A DNA stretch of 64,000 nucleotides from Streptomyces sp. CB02414 (GTDB taxonomy: Bacteria > Actinomycetota > Actinomycetes > Streptomycetales > Streptomycetaceae). Below are positions 47,817 through 56,629 of this stretch, one piece after another. A model generated the notes under the pieces. It had not been told where the DNA came from. It was given only the letters and a program-made list of their open reading frames with translations, and ran no database searches. Both the position numbers and the translations under genes were made by a program. Position 1 is the stretch's first letter. The number at the start of each line of letters is the position of its first letter. The stretch lies in NCBI RefSeq assembly GCF_001905385.1, contig NZ_LIPF01000008.1:186001-250000 (forward strand). The letters run 5' to 3'.

Positions 47817-49652
47817 ATGTTCACCACCCGTCCCACCCTCCAAGGCACCTTCGGCATGGTCTCCTCCACCCACTGGCTGGCCTCGCAGTCGGCGATGGCG
47901 GTGCTGGAGGACGGCGGCAACGCCTACGATGCCGCCGTGGCCGGCGCCTTCGTGCTGCACGTCGTCGAGCCGCACCTGAACGGGCCCGCCGGGGAGGTGC
48001 CGATCCTGCTCGCACCGGCGGGCGGCGAGGTGCGGGTGCTGTGCGGACAGGGCGTGGCACCGGCCGGGGCGACGATCGCGCACTACAAGGGGCTCGGCCT
48101 CGACCTCGTCCCCGGCACCGGCCCGCTCGCCGCCGCGGTCCCCGGCGCCTTCGACGCCTGGATGACGCTGCTGCGCGACCACGGCACCAAGCCGCTCCCC
48201 GACGTACTGAAGTACGCCATCGGGTACGCCGAACACGGGCACCCGCCCGTGGAGCGGATGACGGAGACCGTCGAGACCGTGCGGGAGCTCTTCGGGACGG
48301 AGTGGACCTCCTCGGCCGACATCTACCTCCCGGACGGCCGCCCGCCCCGCCCCGGCGTGCCCTTCCGCAACCCCGCTCTCGCCGCCACCTGGAAGCGGCT
48401 GCTCGCCGAGACCGCCGGTGCGGGGGACCGCGAGGCGCGGATCGACGCGGCACGGGATGTCTGGCGCACCGGGTTCGTCGCCGACGCCCTCGTACGGCAG
48501 GCCGGCCGGCCCACCATGGACACCAGCGGCGTCCGCCACACCGGCACCCTCACGGCCGCCGACCTCGCCGGCTGGTCCGCGCACTACGAGGCTCCCGCTA
48601 CGTACGACTGGAACGGCTGGACCCTGTGCAAGGCAGGCCCCTGGAGCCAGGGCCCCGTCCTGCTCCAGCAGCTGGCGCTGCTCCCGCCCGAGCTGCCGCG
48701 GTACGGCTCGGCGGACTACGTCCACCTGCTGATCGAGGGCTGCAAGCTCGCCATGGCCGACCGGGAGGCCTGGTACGGGGACGCGGACGGCGCTGACGCG
48801 GTGCCGCTCGACGACCTGCTGTCGCCCGAGTACAACGCGGCACGGCGGGTGCTCGTCGGTGAGAAGGCCTCCCACGAGCTGCGGCCCGGCAGTCCGGGCG
48901 GGCGCGTTCCGCGGCTCAGCGCGCACGCGCGCGTGGCGGCCGTGGAGGGGGAGGGCCTCGACGCCCTGGGCGTCGGGGAGCCGACGGTGGCCAAGAGCCC
49001 GACGTCGCCGGTGCCGGGCGAACCGGAGGTCGCCGCCGACGGGGGCACCCGCGGCGACACCTGCCACCTGGACATAGTCGACCGCTGGGGCAACATGGTC
49101 TCGGCCACGCCCAGCGGCGGCTGGCTCCAGTCCAACCCGGTCGTGCCGGAACTGGGCTTCCCGCTCGGCACCCGGCTGCAGATGACCTGGCTGGAGGAGG
49201 GCCTGCCCAACTCGCTCACGCCGGGCCGCCGGCCGCGCACCACGCTCACGCCCTCCGTCGCGCTGCGCGACGGGGTGCCGGTGATGGCCTTCGGCACCCC
49301 CGGCGGCGACCAGCAGGACCAGTGGCAGACGCACTTCTTCCTGGCGGTCGCCCTGCGCGCGCAGGTGCGCGGCGGCCTCGACCTCCAGGGCGCCATCGAC
49401 ACCCCGAACTGGCACAACGACAGCTTCCCCGGCTCCTTCTTCCCACGCGGCATGCGGGCGGGCAGCGTCACCGTGGAGTCCCGCACGCCGGCCGAGGTCG
49501 TCGAGGAGCTGCGGCGCCGCGGGCACGACGTGACGGTCGGCGGGGCCTGGTCGGAGGGCCGGCTGTGCGCCGTCGCCCGGGACCCCGGGACGGGCGTGCT
49601 CTCGGCGGCGGCGAACCCGCGCGGCATGCAGGGGTACGCGGTCGGGCGCTGA
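47817..49652 (+). CDS. Gamma-glutamyltransferase family protein
   Basis: N-terminal-nucleophile hydrolase of 611 residues. Start of large subunit FGMVSSTHWLASQSAMAVLE with DGGNAYDAAVA; self-cleavage Thr415 in RGDTCHLDIVDRWGNMVSAT; substrate-loop PGGDQQDQWQTHFFL. No signal peptide, so it may be cytoplasmic. The ATG at 47817 has GAGGTGAGAGG upstream; the same frame extends back into the integrase relic but without function. Acts on gamma-glutamyl or related peptides (some relatives are acylases or oxamate amidohydrolases). Confidence 0.9.
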   Translation: MFTTRPTLQGTFGMVSSTHWLASQSAMAVLEDGGNAYDAAVAGAFVLHVVEPHLNGPAGEVPILLAPAGGEVRVLCGQGVAPAGATIAHYKGLGLDLVPGTGPLAAAVPGAFDAWMTLLRDHGTKPLPDVLKYAIGYAEHGHPPVERMTETVETVRELFGTEWTSSADIYLPDGRPPRPGVPFRNPALAATWKRLLAETAGAGDREARIDAARDVWRTGFVADALVRQAGRPTMDTSGVRHTGTLTAADLAGWSAHYEAPATYDWNGWTLCKAGPWSQGPVLLQQLALLPPELPRYGSADYVHLLIEGCKLAMADREAWYGDADGADAVPLDDLLSPEYNAARRVLVGEKASHELRPGSPGGRVPRLSAHARVAAVEGEGLDALGVGEPTVAKSPTSPVPGEPEVAADGGTRGDTCHLDIVDRWGNMVSATPSGGWLQSNPVVPELGFPLGTRLQMTWLEEGLPNSLTPGRRPRTTLTPSVALRDGVPVMAFGTPGGDQQDQWQTHFFLAVALRAQVRGGLDLQGAIDTPNWHNDSFPGSFFPRGMRAGSVTVESRTPAEVVEELRRRGHDVTVGGAWSEGRLCAVARDPGTGVLSAAANPRGMQGYAVGR

Positions 49653-49736
49653 CCCCGCACCGCCTGTTCGCGCCGATTCCACCCGGAGTACACCACCCGG
49701 GTGGGGATTGTCAGTGGCGCGTGCTCTCATGGAGTC

Positions 49737-50582
49737 ATGATCGAGAACAACGAAACCATCGACGAGTTTCTCGCCCGGCACGCCGACGACGTGGCGGAGG
49801 CCGTCCGCAAGGCCGCCGCCCAGGAGATCATGCCGCGCCGGCGCCGGCTGGCGTCCCACGAGATCGACGAGAAGGCCGGACCGCACGACCTGGTCACGGA
49901 CGCCGACCGGCAGGCCGAGCTCTTCCTCACCGACGCCCTGTCCGCACTGCTGCCGGGCTCGGTGGTGGTCGGCGAGGAGGCGGTGCACGCCAACCCCGCC
50001 TCCTACGAGGCGATACGCGGCGAGGCGCCGGTCTGGATCGTCGACCCGGTCGACGGGACGCGGCAGTTCGTGCACGGCGACCCGGGCTTCTGCACCCTGG
50101 TCGCCCTCGCCCACCACGGTGTCGTGCGGGCCTCGTGGACCTACGCCCCGGTCCCCGACCAGCTGGCCACGGCGGTACGCGGCCAGGGCGCCTTCCTGGA
50201 CGGCGAGCGCCTGCACGCCGGACCGCCCGAGCCCGGCCGCGAGCTCGACGTCGCCACCTCCCACCCGGACTACACGACCGACGAGCAGAAGCAGGCCCTG
50301 CTCGGCCTGCGCACCCCGGGCGTGGCCCCCCGCCCCTGCGGCTCGGCGGGCCTGGAGTACCTGGCCGTGGCCCGCGGTGAGCTGGACGCCACGGCGTTCA
50401 GCTGGGAAGCGGCGTGGGACCACGCGGCCGGCTTGCTCCTGGTGGAAGAGGCGGGCGGCACCCACCTCACCCGCACCGGCGAGCCCTTCCGCGTCACGGG
50501 CGGCAACGAGCTGCCGTTCACCGCGGCCCGCGACGCGGCCACGGCCCGCCGGGTGGTGGCACTGCTGGCGGGCGAGGCCTGA
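49737..50582 (+). CDS. Inositol-monophosphatase-family phosphatase
   Basis: Mg2+-dependent phosphatase of 281 residues. DLVTDADRQAE near 55, GEEAVH near 82, the signature WIVDPVDGTRQFVHG near 100 and WEAAWDHAAGLLLVEEAGG near 225 supply the metal ligands. Relatives hydrolyse inositol phosphates, histidinol phosphate or PAP. ATG at 49737 is close to a GGAG; a GTG at 49701 is an alternative. Ordinary chromosomal gene outside the cluster. Confidence 0.9.
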   Translation: MIENNETIDEFLARHADDVAEAVRKAAAQEIMPRRRRLASHEIDEKAGPHDLVTDADRQAELFLTDALSALLPGSVVVGEEAVHANPASYEAIRGEAPVWIVDPVDGTRQFVHGDPGFCTLVALAHHGVVRASWTYAPVPDQLATAVRGQGAFLDGERLHAGPPEPGRELDVATSHPDYTTDEQKQALLGLRTPGVAPRPCGSAGLEYLAVARGELDATAFSWEAAWDHAAGLLLVEEAGGTHLTRTGEPFRVTGGNELPFTAARDAATARRVVALLAGEA

Positions 50583-50706
50583 CCACCGGGGAGAAGTTTC
50601 CCTCCGCACGGCAGATCGGCGTATCGGCAAATCCCCGTGCCCCGGTGCCCCGTCGCGTGATCGACTGTCGGCCCAGGCAGTCATCACCGGACGGACCGGA
50701 GTCACC

Positions 50707-51597
50707 TTGCCCATACACGTCACCGCCCTCGCCGACCCCGACCGCACCCCGTCCAGCCATCGCCTCGCGTGGCTGGCCTGCGGGGACGACGGCGCCCCGC
50801 TCGGGTACGAGTTCCTGCGCCTGTTCACGAAGGAAGGCCAGGAACACCTGGCCGAGCTGACGCTGCACGTGCACACCGCCGAGCGGCGCCGAGGGGCCGG
50901 GACCCGGCTCCTCGACACCGCGGTGGCCGCCGCGCGGGAGGACGGCCGGCGGTCGGTGGTCGCGCAGGCCGACGCGGACACGCCCGGCGACCACTTCCTC
51001 GCCGCGCGCGGCTTCCGCGAGGTGCTGGGCCTGACCTACGCCCGGCTCGCCCTGGACGAGCTCGACGCCGGCCGGACCGACGCGATCCACGCCATCGCCG
51101 ACCGGCCGCACCCCGGCTACCGCCTCCTGTCATGGCGCGGCACCGTCCCCGACGAGCTCGCGCGGACCTTCGCCGCCTCCCGCCGCGCGCTGGACGACAT
51201 GCCGATGGGGGACACCGACTACGGCGTCGTGGTCTGGGACGTCGAGCGGGTCCTGGCCGCCGCCAAGGCCGTCGCCGACCGCGGCGACCTGCTCACCACG
51301 GTGGTCGCCGTCGACGAGGCCGACGGCTCGATCGCCGGCTTCTCGGAGCTCGTCGTGCCGGGCGACGGCAAGGGCGACGGGCTCCACTACGGCACCGGCG
51401 TACTGCCCGAGCACCGCGGCCACGGCCTCGGCCGCTGGATGAAGGCCGAGTCGATCCGCCTCGCCCGCACCCGGCACCCCGGACTCGCCGGCCTGGTCAC
51501 CGACACCGCCGACGACAACACCCACATGCGGCGCATCAACGACGCCCTGGGCTACGTCCCCACCCGCAAGGCCCTGGAGTACCAGCTCGACCTGTGA
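50707..51597 (+). CDS. GNAT acetyltransferase with two domains
   Basis: Protein of 296 residues with two GNAT-like halves, as in mycothiol synthase-type enzymes. First half has the acetyl-CoA loop VHTAERRRGAGTRLLDTAVA near 55; second has GTGVLPEHRGHGLGRWMKAE near 230 followed by NTHMRRINDALGYVP. TTG start at 50707 is chosen because GGAG lies 5 nt upstream and no ATG or GTG is suitably placed. Substrate unknown. Convergent with the quinone reductase, with a hairpin between. Confidence 0.85.
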   Translation: MPIHVTALADPDRTPSSHRLAWLACGDDGAPLGYEFLRLFTKEGQEHLAELTLHVHTAERRRGAGTRLLDTAVAAAREDGRRSVVAQADADTPGDHFLAARGFREVLGLTYARLALDELDAGRTDAIHAIADRPHPGYRLLSWRGTVPDELARTFAASRRALDDMPMGDTDYGVVVWDVERVLAAAKAVADRGDLLTTVVAVDEADGSIAGFSELVVPGDGKGDGLHYGTGVLPEHRGHGLGRWMKAESIRLARTRHPGLAGLVTDTADDNTHMRRINDALGYVPTRKALEYQLDL

Positions 51598-51606
51598 CGG
51601 CCGAAG

Positions 51607-51638
51607 CCGGTACCCGGCCGCCACCGGCCGGGCACCGG
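51607..51638. terminator. Bidirectional hairpin terminator
   Basis: 14-bp arms CCGGTACCCGGCCG / CGGCCGGGCACCGG with one mismatch and a 4-nt loop between convergent genes. Confidence 0.65.
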
Positions 51639-51643
51639 TCCCG

Positions 51644-52324
51644 TCAGGCCGCCACCGTCTCCTCGGCGAGGAACTTCTCCACGAACTCCCGCGCGCGACG
51701 GTCGAAGTCGGCGTACTGCGCCTCCCGCTCGGCGCCCGCGACCGCGTCGCCCACCAGCAGGTTGCCCTCGGCGTCGATGCGCTGCGGGCGCTCCTCCGCG
51801 TCGGTGAGCAGGCCGACGGTGGAGCGGGAGAAGCCGCAGTAGTAGGCGATGCCCTCACTCAGGTTGGCCTCCAGGACGGACCGCATGCCCTCCACGACAA
51901 CGTCGTCGGCGGGGGCGCCGGCCAGTCCCAGCCACAGGATGCGCTTGCCCGCGAGGCGGGGCTTGCTGCGGCCGTAGGCGAACCCGTAGTTCCACACGCG
52001 GTCGATCCATCCCTTGAGGATGGCGGGCACGCTCTGCCAGTACACCGGGAAGACGGCGACGACGACCTCGGCGGCGAGGATGCGCCGCATGTGGGCGTGC
52101 GTCTCGTCCGAGTACCGCTTCTCCCGGTTGCCCCAGTCCGGCTGGTCCGCCACGGTCATCCGCGGGTCGAACCCCTCGGCGTGCAGGTCGAGCAGGTCGC
52201 CCCGGTACCCGGCGGCTTCGAGCCGGCCGACGGTGCGACGGGCGGTGTGCGCGGTGAGGGAGTCGGTACGGTGGTGGGCGACGACCACGAGGGCCGTCCT
52301 GGCGTCACTGCTGTGCTGCGTCAC
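51644..52324 (-). CDS. NAD(P)H:quinone/flavodoxin-fold oxidoreductase (MdaB/KefF-like)
   Basis: Flavoprotein of 226 residues: TALVVVAHHRTDSLTAHTAR at the start, VVAVFPVYWQSVPAILKGWI near 95 and LGLAGAPADD, all typical of the flavodoxin-2 quinone reductases. Two-electron quinone reduction is the likely role. GTG start at 52324 with GGGAG upstream. Divergent from an AraC-type regulator at 52459; the gap contains repeats that could be its binding sites. Induction by quinones would make sense near a quinone-producing cluster, but linkage is inference. Confidence 0.9.
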   Translation of the reverse strand: MTQHSSDARTALVVVAHHRTDSLTAHTARRTVGRLEAAGYRGDLLDLHAEGFDPRMTVADQPDWGNREKRYSDETHAHMRRILAAEVVVAVFPVYWQSVPAILKGWIDRVWNYGFAYGRSKPRLAGKRILWLGLAGAPADDVVVEGMRSVLEANLSEGIAYYCGFSRSTVGLLTDAEERPQRIDAEGNLLVGDAVAGAEREAQYADFDRRAREFVEKFLAEETVAA

Positions 52325-52351
52325 GGTGTCTCCCGGCTGTCCGCGATCGGT

Positions 52352-52456
52352 TCGTTCTCGATCAGGTCGTTCTCGATCAGTTCGACGAGTCCAGTACAGC
52401 CGCGGTCACGTAGATGATCCATGGGAGAAACTCTCCGAAACATAGGAGATCGTCTA
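52352..52456. promoter_or_regulatory. Repeats in AraC/quinone-reductase intergenic region
   Basis: Direct repeat TCGTTCTCGATCAG at 52352-52365 and 52367-52380 (period 15 bp), the usual arrangement of AraC half-sites. Nearer the AraC gene is an inverted repeat GGAGA-AAC-TCTCC (52424-52436) followed by another GGAGAT. Confidence 0.55.
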
Positions 52457-52458
52457 CG

Positions 52459-53400
52459 ATGTGCTCCGTGGATCCTTTGAGTTCTCTGCTGAGCGGCATC
52501 CGGGCCGAGGGCTCGGTCGTCAGCCACGCCGTGCTGACGGCGCCCTGGACCGTCCGCTTCGCCGACGGCGCGCCGCTCACCATGGTCAGCGTGCTGCGCG
52601 GCGGCGGCACCCTGCTGCTGCCCGACGGCACCGAGCGGGCCGTCGGCGTGGGCGACACGGCCGTCGTGCGCGGTCCCGCACCCTTCTGCCTCGCGGACCG
52701 TGCCGACACCGTCCACCGCCCGCACGCCGAGTACGAGATCGCATGCTTCACCCCGGACGCCGAATGCACGGCACAGGAACTCGGCGGCATCCGCTGGGGC
52801 ACCGACCCGGACGGTGCGACCGCGCTGATCGTGGGCGCCTACCGCGCCTCCGGCCACCGCCACGAACGGCTCCTGCGCGCCCTGCCGCCCGTCCTGGTGA
52901 TCAACGAGGACGTCGAGGTCTGTGCCTGGCTGGAGGCGGCCGCCGCCGACGCCGCCCAGCGCACGGCCGGTTCCCAGGCCCTGATGGACCGGCTCCTGGA
53001 CTGGGCTCTGGTGTGCACCCTGCGCAACTGGTTCGACCAGGCCGGCGCCGCCGCGCCCAGCTGGTACCGCGGCCTCGCCGACCCGGTCCTCGGCCCCGCC
53101 CTCCAGGCCTTCCACGACCGGCCCGCCGAGCCCTGGACGGTGGCGTCGCTGGCCACGCGGGCCGGTGTCTCCCGGGCGCTGTTCGCCAAACGCTTCACCC
53201 AGGTGATGGACCGGCCGCCCCTCGCCTACCTCACCGAATGCCGCATGGCCGACGCCGAGGCGCTGCTGGCCGACACCGACCTCGGCATCGCCGAGATCGC
53301 CAAGTCCATCGGCTACGCGGATGCCTTCGGCTTCAGCGCCGCCTTCAAACGCCACCGGGGACTGAGCCCCAGCGGGTTCCGGGCCGCCGCGGCGGCGTGA
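52459..53400 (+). CDS. AraC-family regulator with cupin ligand domain
   Basis: Regulator of 313 residues. N-terminal cupin domain (about 15-190) of the AraC-type cupin_6 group: VSVLRGGGTLLLPDGTERAV. C-terminal double helix-turn-helix (about 215-310): WTVASLATRAGVSRALFAKR then IAEIAKSIGYADAFGFSAAF. The ATG at 52459 with AGGAG 10 nt upstream is preferred to a longer start at 52414. Divergent from the quinone reductase, its probable target. Confidence 0.92.
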   Translation: MCSVDPLSSLLSGIRAEGSVVSHAVLTAPWTVRFADGAPLTMVSVLRGGGTLLLPDGTERAVGVGDTAVVRGPAPFCLADRADTVHRPHAEYEIACFTPDAECTAQELGGIRWGTDPDGATALIVGAYRASGHRHERLLRALPPVLVINEDVEVCAWLEAAAADAAQRTAGSQALMDRLLDWALVCTLRNWFDQAGAAAPSWYRGLADPVLGPALQAFHDRPAEPWTVASLATRAGVSRALFAKRFTQVMDRPPLAYLTECRMADAEALLADTDLGIAEIAKSIGYADAFGFSAAFKRHRGLSPSGFRAAAAA

Positions 53401-53480
53401 GCCCACCCGCGACCGCGGGCTGTCGGACCCCGGGCATATCCTGATCCCCAGTGGCCATCGGCTGACGAAGGGGTCCGAAG

Positions 53481-54899
53481 GTGCCGTCGATGCTCGATGC
53501 GGTCGTGGTGGGAGCGGGGCCGAACGGGCTGACCGCTGCCGTGGAGCTGGCCCGCCGCGGCTTCTCCGTGGCCGTGTTCGAGGCCCAGGGCACCGTGGGC
53601 GGTGGAGCCCGCACCGAGGAACTGACCCTGCCGGGCTTCCGGCACGACCCGTGCTCCGCCGCGCACCCGCTCGGGATCAACTCACCCGCCTTCCGCGACC
53701 TGCCCCTGGAGCGGTACGGACTCCAGTGGCTGCACGCCGCGCTGCCCATGGCGCACCCCTTCCCGGACGGTTCGGCGGCCGTGCTCTCCCGGTCGGTCGG
53801 CGAGACGGCCGCCTCCTTCGGACCGCGCGACGCCGGCGCCTACCGCAGACTCGTCGAGCGCTTCCTGCCCCACTGGGACACCCTGGCCCGCGACTTCATG
53901 TCCCTGCCGCTCACCGCGCTGCCCCGCGACCCCGTCACCCTCGCCCGCTTCGGCCTGACCGGCCTGCCCCCGTCCACGTGGCTGATGCGCCGCTTCCGCG
54001 ACGACAAGGCCAAGACCCTCTTCGCCGGGCTCGTCGCGCACGTCATGGCCCCGCTCGGCGGCTTCGCCACGAGCGCCATAGGCATGGTCTTCGCCCTCGC
54101 CGCGCACGCCCGCGGCTGGCCCGTGGCCCGCGGCGGCTCCCAGGCCATCTCGGACGCCCTCGCCGCCTACCTCATGGACCTCGGCGGCACCGTCCACACC
54201 GACTACGAGGTCAAGCGCCTCGACGACCTGCCGCCGGCCCGCGCCTACGTCTTCGACACCTCGCCCACCGCCCTGGCCCGCATCGCCGGCCTCGGCAACC
54301 ACTACGCCGGCTACCGGTACGGGCCCGGTGTCTTCAAGATCGACTACGCCCTGGACGGCCCCGTCCCGTGGACCGCCGAGGAGCCCCGCACCGCCGGCAC
54401 CGTGCAGATCGGCGCCAGCAGCGCGGAGGTCGGCGCCGCGCTGAACGCCGCCTCCCGCGAGGGCCGCGCCCCCGACGCGCCGTTCCTCATCACCACGCAG
54501 CCCAGCGTCGCCGACCCCACCCGGGCCCCCGAGGGCAAGCACGTCTTCTGGGCGTACGGACACGTCCCCAACGGCTGGACCGGCGACCTCACCGACGCCA
54601 TCGAACGCCAACTGGAGCGCTTCGCGCCCGGCTTCCGCGACCGGGTCCTGGCCCGCGCCACCGCCGGCCCGCCCCAACTGGCCGCCCGCAACGCCAACTA
54701 CGTCGGCGGGGACATCGCGGCCGGCGCCGCCTCCGGCCTCCAGCTCCTGCTGCGCCCCAAGCTGTCCCTGTTCCCGTACGCCACCCCGCACCCGGCCGTC
54801 TACATCTGCTCGTCGGCCACCCCGCCGGGCCCCGGCGTCCACGGCATGTCGGGGCACAACGCGGCGAAGGCCGTCTGGCGCAGACTGCGGCAGACCTGA
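53481..54899 (+). CDS. FAD-dependent phytoene-dehydrogenase-like oxidoreductase
   Basis: Flavoprotein of 472 residues. Dinucleotide fold DAVVVGAGPNGLTAAVELAR at 6-25, VGGGARTEELTLPGFRHDPC, a central ARGWPVARGGSQAISDALAA and C-terminal PGPGVHGMSGHNAAKAV. It matches the NAD(P)/FAD amine-oxidase/CrtI-like group (PYROXD2-like), whose substrates are mostly unknown. GTG start at 53481 with GAAGG upstream. No carotenoid genes nearby. Confidence 0.9.
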   Translation: MPSMLDAVVVGAGPNGLTAAVELARRGFSVAVFEAQGTVGGGARTEELTLPGFRHDPCSAAHPLGINSPAFRDLPLERYGLQWLHAALPMAHPFPDGSAAVLSRSVGETAASFGPRDAGAYRRLVERFLPHWDTLARDFMSLPLTALPRDPVTLARFGLTGLPPSTWLMRRFRDDKAKTLFAGLVAHVMAPLGGFATSAIGMVFALAAHARGWPVARGGSQAISDALAAYLMDLGGTVHTDYEVKRLDDLPPARAYVFDTSPTALARIAGLGNHYAGYRYGPGVFKIDYALDGPVPWTAEEPRTAGTVQIGASSAEVGAALNAASREGRAPDAPFLITTQPSVADPTRAPEGKHVFWAYGHVPNGWTGDLTDAIERQLERFAPGFRDRVLARATAGPPQLAARNANYVGGDIAAGAASGLQLLLRPKLSLFPYATPHPAVYICSSATPPGPGVHGMSGHNAAKAVWRRLRQT

Positions 54900-54946
54900 C
54901 CGCGGACCGGAGCCGATCGGAGACCCCCCATGACCGGACACCGGAC

Positions 54947-55453
54947 ATGACCACCATCACCCTCGTCCAGGGTGACATCACCCGCGAGAGCGCCGACGCG
55001 ATCGTCAACGCGGCCAACTCCTCACTCCTCGGCGGAGGCGGCGTCGACGGCGCCATCCACCGGCGCGGCGGCCCCGCCATCCTCGCGGAGTGCCGCAGGC
55101 TCCGCGCCTCGCAGTACGGCAAGGGCCTTCCCACCGGCCAGGCGGTCGCCACCACCGCGGGCGACCTGGCCGCCCGCTGGGTGATCCACACGGTCGGCCC
55201 GGTGCACCAGGCCTCGGGCAGCGATCCCGGGCTGCTCGCCTCCTGCTACCGGGAGTCGCTGCGGGTGGCCGACGAACTGGGCGCCCGTACGGTCGCGTTC
55301 CCGGCGATCTCCACCGGCGTGTACCGGTGGCCGATGGACGACGCGGCCCGCATCGCCGTCGAAACGGTGCGGCACACGCCGACCGCCGTCGAAGAGGTGA
55401 GGTTCGTGCTCTTCGACGACCGGGCGTACGAGGCGTTCGCCCGTCACTGCTGA
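54947..55453 (+). CDS. Macrodomain O-acetyl-ADP-ribose deacetylase
   Basis: Single macrodomain of 168 residues: TLVQGDITRESADAIVNAAN at 5-24, LLGGGGVDGAIHRRGGPAIL with the ADP-ribose loop, and VAFPAISTGVYRWPMDDAA. This is the YmdB-like group that removes acetyl from O-acetyl-ADP-ribose or ADP-ribose from glutamate. Start at 54947 aligns with the domain start. Convergent with the glutaredoxin-like gene, the 3' ends overlapping by 10 bp. Confidence 0.92.
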   Translation: MTTITLVQGDITRESADAIVNAANSSLLGGGGVDGAIHRRGGPAILAECRRLRASQYGKGLPTGQAVATTAGDLAARWVIHTVGPVHQASGSDPGLLASCYRESLRVADELGARTVAFPAISTGVYRWPMDDAARIAVETVRHTPTAVEEVRFVLFDDRAYEAFARHC

Positions 55454-55890
55454 GGGCCGCTGCCGGAGATCTGTTCGCGCACCCATGCCGGATCGGGGTT
55501 GGTGTGCGGCCGGCCCGACACGACGACCGTCGGCACGGTCTCGTTGCCGTCGTTGGCGGCCCGCACCACCGCGGCTCCGTCCGGGTCGCGCCAGATGTCG
55601 ACCCAGTGCAACCGGCGGGCGCCGCGGCCCAGCCGGAGGCGCAGCCGTAGGCAGTACGTGCAGCCAGGACGCCAGTAGACGACTGGCCGGCCGTCGGCCA
55701 GGCTGCGGCGTCGTGCCTCCCGCGCACCGATCGACCTCGGGAAGATCAGGGGCGAGTTCACGGCTGAGAGCGCCAGGAACGCCGGCAGGAGTACGGCGGC
55801 CGTGCCGGTGTCCCCCTTGAGGAAGAGACCGGTCGCGAGGACCGAGCCGCAGAGCGCGAGCAGCGTCGGCGGGATCCAGGCGCGCATCAT
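55444..55890 (-). CDS. Membrane-anchored glutaredoxin-like (mycoredoxin) protein
   Basis: Protein of 148 residues. Two hydrophobic segments at the N-terminus (about 5-25 and 30-50) then a glutaredoxin-type domain with YWRPGCTYCLRLRLRL near 73 (CxxC active site) and the cis-Pro ETVPTVVVSG. It matches actinomycete mycoredoxin-like proteins that reduce mycothiol mixed disulfides, here tethered to the membrane. Overlaps the TetR gene by ATGA. Confidence 0.85.
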   Translation of the reverse strand: MMRAWIPPTLLALCGSVLATGLFLKGDTGTAAVLLPAFLALSAVNSPLIFPRSIGAREARRRSLADGRPVVYWRPGCTYCLRLRLRLGRGARRLHWVDIWRDPDGAAVVRAANDGNETVPTVVVSGRPHTNPDPAWVREQISGSGPQQ

Positions 55891-56522
55891 GACGCCGCAG
55901 GAGACGCAGACGCCGCGGCGGCGGGCGCGCGCGGGGTGCGCACCCCCTCGATCACGAGGTCCAGAAGCCGGCCCGCCTGCGATCCGTCATCGCCTTCGCC
56001 TTCGCCTTCGTGCGAGGCGAGCGAGATGGCGCTGACCAGCGCGAGAAGATCATCGGCCCGGACGCCGGTCCGCACGGTGCCCGCCTGCCGGGCCCGGTCG
56101 AGCAGTTCACCGGCCGTGGCGGTGATCATCGCCGCGCAGCCGTCGCTCTCCTCCAGCAGGTCGGCGTCCCGGCCGTCGCGCAGCAACGACCCGACCAGAC
56201 CGCGGCTGGCCGCCGCATACGTGGTGAAGTCCCGCAGCCAGGCGAAGAGCGCGATGCCCGGCTCGCCGTGCGCCGCGTGCTCCCGTGCCCGGGCGCACAG
56301 TGCCTCCGCGCGGTCGCGGAAGACGACTTCCAGGAGCGAGCGCCGGGAGGGGAAGTGCCGGTGCAGGGTCGCGGAGCCGACCCCGGCGCGGCGGGCGATC
56401 TCTTCCAGGGAGGCGTCGGCGCCGTGGGCTGTGAAGATCTCCTCGGCCGCGACGACGATGCGTTCGTAGTTGCGCCGGGCGTCCGCGCGCATGGGACCTC
56501 GCGCCCTGCTGCCGACCACCAT
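55887..56522 (-). CDS. TetR-family repressor
   Basis: Regulator of about 211 residues. Helix-turn-helix at about 15-60 (YERIVVAAEEIFTAHGADAS, then LEEIARRAGVGSATLHRHFP); C-terminal domain of the SbtR-like group (FTTYAAASRGLVGSLL). ATG 56522 or the next codon GTG 56519; the latter is better spaced from GGAGG. Divergent from the MDR reductase; two imperfect palindromes lie between (56539-56594). Confidence 0.88.
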   Translation of the reverse strand: MVVGSRARGPMRADARRNYERIVVAAEEIFTAHGADASLEEIARRAGVGSATLHRHFPSRRSLLEVVFRDRAEALCARAREHAAHGEPGIALFAWLRDFTTYAAASRGLVGSLLRDGRDADLLEESDGCAAMITATAGELLDRARQAGTVRTGVRADDLLALVSAISLASHEGEGEGDDGSQAGRLLDLVIEGVRTPRAPAAAASASPAAS

Positions 56523-56538
56523 GACCTCCAGGATTGCC

Positions 56539-56594
56539 AAACGGGGTGCCGCTCCGGTTATCGTACCCGGCATAAGTGGGGGCCCACCCCGTTT
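56539..56594. promoter_or_regulatory. Candidate TetR operators
   Basis: AAACGGGGTG (56539-56548) recurs inverted as CACCCCGTTT (56585-56594). Each lies in an imperfect 21-bp palindrome (56539-56559 and 56574-56594) in the 107-bp divergent gap, a common layout for autoregulating TetR repressors. Confidence 0.6.
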
Positions 56595-56629
56595 CTGGCG
56601 TGGGGACCGCGGAGAGTCAGGAGAACCGC

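Noticed and set aside
47634..49652. Integrase-gamma-glutamyltransferase fusion protein
   Set aside because: The frame is continuous, but an ATG with a good ribosome-binding site at 47817 matches the transferase N-terminus; the fusion is coincidental.
47172..50981. Open frame of about 1270 codons on the - strand
   Set aside because: Antisense to the exporter, gamma-glutamyltransferase and phosphatase genes; composition is low-complexity and no motif is present.
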